From: Hafnia alvei
GTDB lineage: Bacteria; Pseudomonadota; Gammaproteobacteria; Enterobacterales; Enterobacteriaceae
Reading direction: 5' to 3'
Assembly: GCF_034424155.1 (NCBI RefSeq)
Contig: NZ_CP139992.1
Location: forward strand, 2,992,012-3,056,011
Length of the DNA: 64,000 bases
The position numbers were made by a program, and so were the translations under genes. Below are positions 58,341-64,000 of this stretch, piece after piece (position 1 is the stretch's first letter; each line of letters starts with the position of its first letter). Under the pieces are notes generated by a model, which ran no database searches, was not told the origin of the DNA, and saw only the letters and a list, made by a program, of their open reading frames with translations.

Positions 58341-58517
58341 ATGTTCAAAGTATTAGCAGTGTTAATTATCGGTCTGACTCTATCACTTCAAGCTGACGCG
58401 AGCCGTGGGCGTAAGCCTTGCTCTGGCTCTAAAGGTGGCATATCTCATTGTACAACTGACGGGCAGTTCGTTTGTAACGATGGGACGATTAGTAAATCGA
58501 AAAAGATTTGCCGCTGA
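58341..58517 (+). CDS. Small secreted cysteine-rich protein
   Basis: 58 residues from the ATG at 58341 (an ATG at 58329 would add four). Signal peptide [20 protein letters not shown], mature part about 38 residues with four Cys in the pattern C-x(8)-HC-x(7)-VC-x(11)-C ([26 protein letters not shown]), consistent with two disulfides. Similar proteins are common near prophages and islands; the function is unknown. Confidence 0.7.
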   Translation: MFKVLAVLIIGLTLSLQADASRGRKPCSGSKGGISHCTTDGQFVCNDGTISKSKKICR

Positions 58518-58640
58518 TTGAGGCCAACCTTAGACTGGTTTATCCCGGAGGCCTGAGGATACGTTCTAGGGGGGGTAACTAAGTTTGAACTCGCTAGGCA
58601 TTGTAATCAGCGATGAATCAGCATTTTCTGCCAAACTGGC

Positions 58641-58681
58641 TTGTATTCTGCAAGTTAATATATATATTAACTCTTAGGTGG
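58641..58681 (+). promoter_or_regulatory. Promoter and operator palindrome of the TAC-like operon
   Basis: GTTAATATATATATTAAC (58654-58671) is a perfect 18-base palindrome. A -35 TTGTAT (58641-58646) and a -10 TATATT inside the palindrome (58663-58668) are 16 bases apart. AGGTGG (58676-58681) is the ribosome binding site for the TTG start at 58689. This looks like an autoregulated toxin-antitoxin promoter. Confidence 0.65.
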
Positions 58682-58688
58682 TGATAAA

Positions 58689-59093
58689 TTGAAAGGCTCT
58701 ATACAGGGTGAGTGTCATCGCATAGTGCATTGCAAGGGAGCATTGAAGTCCCTCAGTGAGTCCCTAAAAAGTGTAACTCCTGCAAAGAAGCAGAAAAGTA
58801 TGCTGATATCTCTCACTCTGCAGCTTGAACGACTAGTTTCTGGAAAGAGAACACCTGATTTAAGTGCTCGCAAGGAAGGGGTGTTGCCATCACTGAATGG
58901 TAAGCCAGCAAAAAATTTCTGGGCTATAAAAAAGATCCCAATTAGAGGTTATTACTGGGAATCTGACAGACATGATATGACATTCTTCATGAGTCATTAT
59001 ATATACAAAGACTTTGATCGACTTGATGATGCAGACGTTCAAAAGGTAAGAAATAACTGGGAAAGAATCGAGCGGGGCTGTGATGATTGCTAA
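58689..59093 (+). CDS. Putative HigB/RelE-like toxin of a prophage TAC-like module
   Basis: 134 residues with a TTG start set by AGGTGG 7 bases upstream. The N-terminal helical part (GALKSLSESLKSVTPAKKQK) and the C-terminal core (KNFWAIKKIPIRGYYWESDR, DMTFFMSHYIYKDFDRLDDA) recall the beta-sheet core of HigB/RelE toxins, with a basic strand and a terminal K-D/aromatic segment. Homology is distant and the assignment leans on context: it overlaps an HTH antitoxin gene. Low G/C compared with the core genome. Confidence 0.6.
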   Translation: MKGSIQGECHRIVHCKGALKSLSESLKSVTPAKKQKSMLISLTLQLERLVSGKRTPDLSARKEGVLPSLNGKPAKNFWAIKKIPIRGYYWESDRHDMTFFMSHYIYKDFDRLDDADVQKVRNNWERIERGCDDC

Positions 59094-59502
59094 CAATATG
59101 TTTAATGATGAAGATTTTGTTTTTCCTGAGGTTGGAGAGCGAGAGATGGCGTGTGAACGCCTGATTTTCAACACAACCGAGGATCTTCTTTTGGCAATGC
59201 AGGATGCGAACATTTCACAGTCAGAACTTGCTAAAAAGATGGGGAAATCTAAAGCCCATGTGTGCCAGTTGCTTGACGGCTCTAGAAATATGACTCTCAA
59301 AACTCTTTCTGATATGGCATATGCATTAGGAGCAATTGCGAAAGTTGTCATACTAAGAGAGGGGGTTGATGTTTCACATGTTGTTGCCCCTGAATTAAAA
59401 CAGCTTGCATGGAACATGAGTGATGTCAGAACAAATCCTGTACAGACCATCAAGATTACTATTAAAGCCAGTAATGCGGAATACCAAACAAAATGTTACT
59501 AA
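59083..59502 (+). CDS. Putative antitoxin with helix-turn-helix domain
   Basis: 139 residues from the ATG at 59083 (GTG 59080 possible), overlapping the toxin by 11 bases. An XRE helix-turn-helix (ISQSELAKKMGKSKAHVCQL, about residues 45-65) and a C-terminal tail of about 40 residues (LKQLAWNMSDVRTNPVQTIK, then ITIKASNAEYQTKCY) with hydrophobic residues. In TAC modules such a tail is the chaperone-addiction segment; that reading is inferred. Confidence 0.72.
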   Translation: MIANNMFNDEDFVFPEVGEREMACERLIFNTTEDLLLAMQDANISQSELAKKMGKSKAHVCQLLDGSRNMTLKTLSDMAYALGAIAKVVILREGVDVSHVVAPELKQLAWNMSDVRTNPVQTIKITIKASNAEYQTKCY

Positions 59503-59891
59503 GTGAATTACAACTTATTGAAGCATCAGTAATTAACAGCTCAATTATGCGCATAGGAGATTCTTATGGCGGAGATGTTACTTTTGAATATGGTAACCTA
59601 AATTTTGAAGCTGGAGGTCATCTGCTTTCCAATCCGGAATTATCGGTGATTGTTGTTAACGCTAGCCCCTACGGATATAGCTATGATTCTGAGAGTTCTG
59701 CCAAAGTGTTTTCGTTGAAAATGGATATCAAAATGGTTTACACATATCCAAAAGATGAAAAAATAGATGCAGATTTTCTTATTGATAACACTTGGTATTT
59801 CTCATCATTCATGAAAACTTACTTCAAATTCTTTGCCGATACACTGCTTGTACAATCTGGGATTAAAGGAATCTCCCTCCCCATGAATTGA
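59493..59891 (+). CDS. Putative SecB-like chaperone of a TAC-like module
   Basis: 132 residues, ATG at 59493 overlapping the antitoxin stop by 10 bases. Alternating strands (GDVTFEYGNLNFEAGG; FSLKMDIKMVYTYPKDEKID) are followed by a long helix-like NTWYFSSFMKTYFKFFADTL and a closing GIKGISLPMN. This order, and the end resembling the FPYARE...LPPVNF of SecB, suggest a SecB-like fold. The family call is not certain without a structure search. An intrinsic terminator follows directly. Confidence 0.55.
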   Translation: MLLSELQLIEASVINSSIMRIGDSYGGDVTFEYGNLNFEAGGHLLSNPELSVIVVNASPYGYSYDSESSAKVFSLKMDIKMVYTYPKDEKIDADFLIDNTWYFSSFMKTYFKFFADTLLVQSGIKGISLPMN

Positions 59892-59896
59892 CCTAT

Positions 59897-59920
59897 CCCC
59901 GCCAGCGAGCGGGGTTTTTA
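59897..59920 (+). terminator. Intrinsic terminator after the TAC-like operon
   Basis: CCCCGC and GCGGGG around CAGCGA, then TTTTTA. A clean six-base G/C stem. Confidence 0.88.
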
Positions 59921-60030
59921 TTACCCAGTTCATAACTCAAAGAATCATCCGCATTGCTATCTTAGATTTAATCCGTACAATCCGCGCCTGACAATATCCA
60001 TCTGAATCACTTAAACGCATTAGCGATCCA

Positions 60031-60051
60031 CTGGTATTGTCACTGCGCCGG
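60031..60051. repeat. 21-bp direct repeat, left copy
   Basis: CTGGTATTGTCACTGCGCCG plus G is identical to 60885-60905. The pair brackets the LuxR-type gene. Confidence 0.9.
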
Positions 60052-60135
60052 TCTGTTATATACACTCTGATTTTTCTAATACTTCGGATTTCCTTCGAAC
60101 TTACTCAACATAAGCTCGCTAGAGTGGTGGGAGCA

Positions 60136-60780
60136 TTATTCAGAAGGAATTAAATATTCTCGCCATTTGTTAAGAAAATTCCACAGTTCTACGTCAGAGT
60201 GCAAATTATACTTCCTCATAACTTCCCGTTTTCTTTGACTTGCCATTTTCATTCCTATCCCTAGAATATTACCAACTTGAGACACACTAAACCCCCTATA
60301 TAAATAATGGATTACACGTTTTTCACCTGCAGTTAATAATAAGCGACAGCATGAACGGCATTTTTCTTCTTTTTTTTCGTTTGATATAGTCCAAGCTTGA
60401 GACACCTTATGACGAACTTGCTCAACAGAGTCAACTCTTCGGATAAAAACGCTTTGTAAACATGGGCATAGGTTCTCAATAATCGGCAAATTTTGTCCTA
60501 TACTAATACCAATAAGAAGGAAATTTTTTTTATGATGACTAAACATATAAGCGCAAATTCGGTCTATTCCTGCACTGAATGGTGTTACATAGATATCTGC
60601 ATCACGTAATGCAACTGTTGCTGAAACTCCATCAATCCGTTTCAGAAGCATCCCCATATTTTCAGTGAAGATTTCCTCTAATAGGCACCACACACCGGAG
60701 CTATAGGCTTGATTAGCATCCTCAAGGTATACTTTAATCTCTGCAGGCACTCCCACCTCCTTTATACATCGAATCAGCAT
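60136..60780 (-). CDS. LuxR-type transcription regulator (prophage moron)
   Basis: 214 residues. The C-terminal LuxR/GerE helix-turn-helix LTAGEKRVIHYLYRGFSVSQ, then VGNILGIGMKMASQRKREVM, is followed by YNLHSDVELWNFL. The N-terminal part (about 130 residues) resembles a degenerate receiver without a clear phosphorylated Asp. A cluster of Cys (CRSCCRLLL) precedes the DNA-binding domain. A GGAGG stretch is just upstream of the start. AT-rich; flanked by 21-bp direct repeats. Confidence 0.78.
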   Translation of the reverse strand: MLIRCIKEVGVPAEIKVYLEDANQAYSSGVWCLLEEIFTENMGMLLKRIDGVSATVALRDADIYVTPFSAGIDRICAYMFSHHKKNFLLIGISIGQNLPIIENLCPCLQSVFIRRVDSVEQVRHKVSQAWTISNEKKEEKCRSCCRLLLTAGEKRVIHYLYRGFSVSQVGNILGIGMKMASQRKREVMRKYNLHSDVELWNFLNKWREYLIPSE

Positions 60781-60884
60781 AAATCCACCAAGCTAGTTTT
60801 GAAACCAGCAGGCAAACCTTTGCTTATTATAGCGTTAGAACCTATATCATCAAAATAATAAACAGTCACCACAATAGAGTCACT

Positions 60885-60905
60885 CTGGTATTGTCACTGC
60901 GCCGG
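60885..60905. repeat. 21-bp direct repeat, right copy
   Basis: Identical to 60031-60051. This copy runs into a perfect GCGCCGGAG/CTCCGGCGC hairpin, while the left copy is cut at the stem. Confidence 0.9.
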
Positions 60906-60927
60906 AGTCTTGCATACGCTCCGGCGC
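60899..60927 (-). terminator. Hairpin after the tail-fibre gene
   Basis: GCGCCGGAG and CTCCGGCGC pair perfectly over 9 bases with an 11-base loop, 9 bases after the tail-fibre stop codon. No U-tract follows on the minus strand, so it may be a processing or weak terminator structure. Confidence 0.6.
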
Positions 60928-60935
60928 AAACCTAA

Positions 60936-62279
60936 TTACTCTTCTGCAATTTCTTCTCGTGCCATTTCTTCTTGCGCTGCTTTTTGTGCCAGATTCCAGA
61001 TCGAGTCCTGTGGCATTTCTACACGAACGGAAAGGAACTGGTCAGACGGTATATCAATTGGATCGCTTTCTTCATATCCGTCTTTGATATTTCTGGCAAA
61101 TGCTGGAGCTTCTGGGTAAGTTCGGTGATAAGTTTTTACCAAGATAGAACCATCAGCATCGACTTCATAATCAAGCCAAAGCAAACGCTGACCATTGCGA
61201 TCTTTGGGGATTTCAAAACCTCCATCAATACCGCCCCATGCTTTATCTGAGTGTGGGCCGAGAATATTACTTATGCGATAAACACCAACACCCTCGCGGG
61301 TCACCTGCGCACCTTCTGATTCATTATTTGTTTCAAACTTCCCATCACTGAAGATTTTAATAACAGGCGATGCTTTTTTAATGAACCCATTTGAATCAAC
61401 TGTTGTTGTCCTAGTGCACCATAAATACTCAGTTCTCAAGTACCATGCCGCATCAACCGAATTGTATCCTGGATATCTATAACCTGCTTTTGTAGCTCCC
61501 ATGAACCACTGACATGATGCGGATATACCCGAGTCATCAGGCCACCCTCTCACTGTTAATAGAGAAATGACTCCCGACTGATCGGTGCCGTTCGCCCCAC
61601 TCTGAACACCTGCGCTGATGCCCAACGGCCAGTTATGTATATTTGCGTACCCGACGATAGAGCGACTGTCATAAACCGCTTGAGGAACGAACTCGCCGGG
61701 GATATATGAACCAGTCGTCGTTAGAAACCTTGAATTACTTTTCAGCCCTAGGCCACCTAACAACTTCATACCTGGAGTTTTCTCGCCAGTCCCTCCCTGC
61801 GCAATGCTGAGTGCAGTTTTTAGCCCGGAGATGCTTGTAATATCGCTGTTATCACCTGCATTGGCTTTTTTACCAAGTTCAACTATAAACGAATTCCATG
61901 CTGGCCCCGTATATGAGCTCCCATCGGGAAGCCTAACGGTGATAGTCCCTGTACCACTAAAGACCTGCTGCCAATTCTGTTTATCAAAATTTAGGCCGCG
62001 CAGTGCCTGCGCTGTATCTGCTGCAAGCTGCGCGGTAATAGCATTCATGGCATCACGCGGAATGGCATACCATGCTGCGCCAGCCTGCGTCGGACCATCA
62101 TAATTTTTAATCAGTGTTACGCTTGCCGCGCTATTGACTGTTTTCACAGGTAACGTATAGGTAACGCCGCCGACAACGGAGGCAATAATATCCCCCGCTT
62201 TTAAGTCCGTGGTGAATGCCGTTCCCGCCCCAGTTACTGCCGCTGAGTTATGCGTTAGCGTTATTGTTCCGGCTGACAT
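60936..62279 (-). CDS. Phage tail fibre protein
   Basis: 447 residues. An N-terminal beta segment (MSAGTITLTHNSAAVTGAGT; VGGVTYTLPVKTVNSAAS) forms a structural attachment domain. A collar with SIAQGGTGEKTPGMKLLGGL follows (the QGGTG pattern of tail fibres), and a C-terminal receptor-facing part (VTREGVGVYRISNILGPHSD; GRQRLLWLDYEVDADGS-like). It should be the host-receptor-binding fibre. It is the last gene of the tail operon. Confidence 0.85.
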   Translation of the reverse strand: MSAGTITLTHNSAAVTGAGTAFTTDLKAGDIIASVVGGVTYTLPVKTVNSAASVTLIKNYDGPTQAGAAWYAIPRDAMNAITAQLAADTAQALRGLNFDKQNWQQVFSGTGTITVRLPDGSSYTGPAWNSFIVELGKKANAGDNSDITSISGLKTALSIAQGGTGEKTPGMKLLGGLGLKSNSRFLTTTGSYIPGEFVPQAVYDSRSIVGYANIHNWPLGISAGVQSGANGTDQSGVISLLTVRGWPDDSGISASCQWFMGATKAGYRYPGYNSVDAAWYLRTEYLWCTRTTTVDSNGFIKKASPVIKIFSDGKFETNNESEGAQVTREGVGVYRISNILGPHSDKAWGGIDGGFEIPKDRNGQRLLWLDYEVDADGSILVKTYHRTYPEAPAFARNIKDGYEESDPIDIPSDQFLSVRVEMPQDSIWNLAQKAAQEEMAREEIAEE

Positions 62280-62292
62280 AGTGGCCTCTTAA

Positions 62293-63312
62293 TTAAAATG
62301 TAAAATAATTGTCTGCATCTAAGATGGGGTAAGCAATCGGGGAGATGCCATCGGGAAAGGTGTAAGAGCTTTCAGTGTTCATCCCTGTTTTGTAAGTCGG
62401 CCCTCCGCATATTTGATTACCACTCATGCGTATTCCACAGTAAAACGTTGAGCTATACCCATTACCAACACTGGCCCCCTTCACTACACCCGCGCTCGAT
62501 ACGGGCACCAATGGCCGTGATACTGGCGTGCTCACCCATACATTTTGGCGGCTCGCTAAACTGACCGTACCCGCAATAAGTAGAGGTGGATAATCAGATG
62601 AGAAAGTGCATTGTCCCTGAGCGTTCCAAATGGCAAAACCATACTCGGGCGGCGTTGGAAAGAATCCCGATGAGAAAATAGCAATGCGCGCAGTGACACT
62701 CGCTGAAGCGCCATTCAATCCATAACAAGAGATGGTTTTTGACGAATTGTTATAGCCCAGCGCCACATTGGGATTGCTCCAATTCGCAAATATCACGCAG
62801 TTATCACGCATCGGGATATCTGCTGGCGCTGACCAACTCCCTGAAATCGTGACCTGCCCCGCCCAGACACAACAGCCCGCGCTGTTTGCATCGGATATTT
62901 CTAGATAATTAGTCGCATCTTGCAGGACGATGCCATACTCACCTGAATAGGCGCTGGCGGCGGTGACTTCAAAAACGGCGATTTCTGCAAATTTCCATCT
63001 TTTTAAATCATTAACGCCCGTGTATTGAAGCCACAGTCGATCGCCTTCAAGCCAGTAGCTTTTGACATAATCAAGGCCAACAATCGTAGAGACTGAATCC
63101 TGATAAGGCGCGCCTATCTTGATGGGTACGATATATACCTGCGAACCGGCTGTGCGCCCCTTGATATCAATGTAGGCGCGATAGCCTTTCTGTTGATCAC
63201 TGGTTTGTGCCGTCCCATAAATGCCAAGAAACCGCATTGAGCGGCTTCCGGCAGAAATATCCATTTCCTTATTGGTTATCGATGGGAGAATTGATATTCC
63301 ATAATTGCTCAT
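62293..63312 (-). CDS. Phage tail protein next to the host-specificity gene
   Basis: 339 residues opening MSNYGISILPSITNKEMDIS. Mostly beta-rich with many Gly/Ser/Tyr; no clear catalytic motif. It starts with a 4-base overlap (ATGA) on the J-like gene and lies before the fibre gene, the place of a tail-tip accessory or fibre-linked protein in lambda-like phages. I do not recognise a more precise family. Confidence 0.7.
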   Translation of the reverse strand: MSNYGISILPSITNKEMDISAGSRSMRFLGIYGTAQTSDQQKGYRAYIDIKGRTAGSQVYIVPIKIGAPYQDSVSTIVGLDYVKSYWLEGDRLWLQYTGVNDLKRWKFAEIAVFEVTAASAYSGEYGIVLQDATNYLEISDANSAGCCVWAGQVTISGSWSAPADIPMRDNCVIFANWSNPNVALGYNNSSKTISCYGLNGASASVTARIAIFSSGFFPTPPEYGFAIWNAQGQCTFSSDYPPLLIAGTVSLASRQNVWVSTPVSRPLVPVSSAGVVKGASVGNGYSSTFYCGIRMSGNQICGGPTYKTGMNTESSYTFPDGISPIAYPILDADNYFTF

Positions 63313-64000
63313 CGAATTTTCCCCTGTTTCGTTCGGCGAATATTATTCTCGTCGAATGTCGCTATCCCCGTAGAATCGATAATGACCCCGCCTTGTCCTG
63401 GTGTTGTGCTATTGATTTCAATAGATCCTGTTCTAAAGCCAATGCGTATCCCTGCGTTCTTCGCGACATAGTCATCTGACTGGAGATAGTCGGTAATATT
63501 GGCTGACCCAATAGCAGCCTTGGCTATTTTTGCTGAGGTGATTGAGGCGGCTTGGATGAGTGCATCCTTAATAAAGACCTGCCCATTAACAACAAAGAAG
63601 GCCGCCTGATAATTACCCGGATCGCTCCCTGAATAAATCCCGAACTGATCGGCGGCAAATACCACCGTGGATTTGTATGTACCGCCAGAAGGTTCAATAC
63701 TCATGCCAAAACCGGTGTTATATTTCACCCCGTTCCGTACTATGCCCATATTCAGGGTGTATGACGCTTTCGCTGTACCATCACTCTTAACTTCAGCGTT
63801 CATTTTTTGGTTTACGGAGGATGTTAAACTGCCGTCAGGCCCTATCTGCGCTTGCACGTAACTATCGAGACTAGAAATCGCCTTTTTGTTATCCGCGATG
63901 GCCGTTTGCTGCTGAATAATTTGTGCGTTTACACCATCAAACTGAGACTTAACGCTCGTGGTCAATTGCGAAAGTGCTTGATCCACGCTGGCGATAGTTG
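63309..64000 (-). CDS. Lambda J-like tail host-specificity protein (partial, N-terminus outside window)
   Basis: The frame is open to the right edge; about 230 C-terminal residues are seen. TTSVKSQFDGVNAQIIQQQ and AIADNKKAISSLDSYVQAQI form a coiled coil, followed by GMSIEPSGGTYKSTVVFAAD and the domain AQFGIYSGSD...FFVVNGQVFIKDALI. This is the DUF1983/J C-terminal module of siphovirus tail tips. The prophage continues beyond 64000. Confidence 0.83.
   Translation of the reverse strand, partial: TIASVDQALSQLTTSVKSQFDGVNAQIIQQQTAIADNKKAISSLDSYVQAQIGPDGSLTSSVNQKMNAEVKSDGTAKASYTLNMGIVRNGVKYNTGFGMSIEPSGGTYKSTVVFAADQFGIYSGSDPGNYQAAFFVVNGQVFIKDALIQAASITSAKIAKAAIGSANITDYLQSDDYVAKNAGIRIGFRTGSIEINSTTPGQGGVIIDSTGIATFDENNIRRTKQGKIR

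Noticed and set aside
60136-64000. Tail genes next to int as a sign of a second tandem prophage
   Set aside because: The E. coli argW prophage CPS-53 likewise has int and cargo next to inverted tail-fibre genes, so one prophage explains the order.

Overview
The window is a chromosomal segment of an enteric gammaproteobacterium of the Enterobacterales. Gene content and order follow the E. coli interval from yfcF to argW (hisJQMP, cvpA-purF, dedD-folC-accD-dedA-truA-usg-pdxB, fabB/mnmC, yfcL-epmC-yfcA, mepA-aroC-prmB, smrB, sixA, fadJI, fadL, mlaA), but proteins differ clearly from E. coli and accessory blocks are inserted. Unfused ccmH and ccmI, scsABCD, asr, ERIC repeats and a private large repeat family point to Hafnia or a close relative. 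The genus is an inference, not something the sequence proves.

Layout. 1-2723: glutathione-transferase-like yfcF/yfcG, folX, yfcH. 2785-3327: a large structured repeat. 3354-6397: the histidine ABC transporter operon hisJQMP on the minus strand, with an amber codon inside hisP and a sigma-54-type promoter. 6769-8090: ubiX, now translationally coupled to a HigBA-type toxin-antitoxin pair that separates it from purF. 8259-18280: the cvpA-purF pair and the dedD-to-pdxB housekeeping run. 18399-26909: accessory block (AraC regulator and divergent EamA exporter, second copy of the structured repeat, scsABCD copper/thiol-redox operon, DUF4186, acid-shock asr, an unannotated 43-codon ORF, a glyoxalase-fold protein). 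27125-32870: lipoprotein, fabB, mnmC, yfcL, epmC, yfcA. 33216-37237: an inserted isoaspartyl-peptide/aspartate cluster (racemase, LysR regulator, IadA, YjiG, YjiH). 37528-49002: mepA, aroC, prmB, smrB, sixA, the anaerobic beta-oxidation pair fadIJ, yfcZ, fadL and mlaA, with several FadR operators. 49125-56324: the whole cytochrome c maturation operon ccmABCDEFGHI. 56693-64000: tRNA-Arg(CCT) argW carrying an intS-type prophage, of which only the left end is in the window.

How the parts connect. FadR-type operators sit at fabB, fadI and fadL, so fatty-acid synthesis, import and degradation appear to share one regulator here. The prophage end holds int, a small secreted protein and a three-gene overlapping operon that looks like a toxin-antitoxin-SecB-like chaperone (TAC) module. 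Then come a LuxR-type regulator flanked by 21-bp direct repeats, and tail genes transcribed towards it. The most unusual non-coding feature is a pair of 356-389 bp elements at 2837-3225 and 20418-20773, in opposite orientation. Their hairpin stems have changed sequence in a compensatory way while GGA-type loops are kept, and the outer flanks carry about 38-bp repeat units in inverted arrangement.
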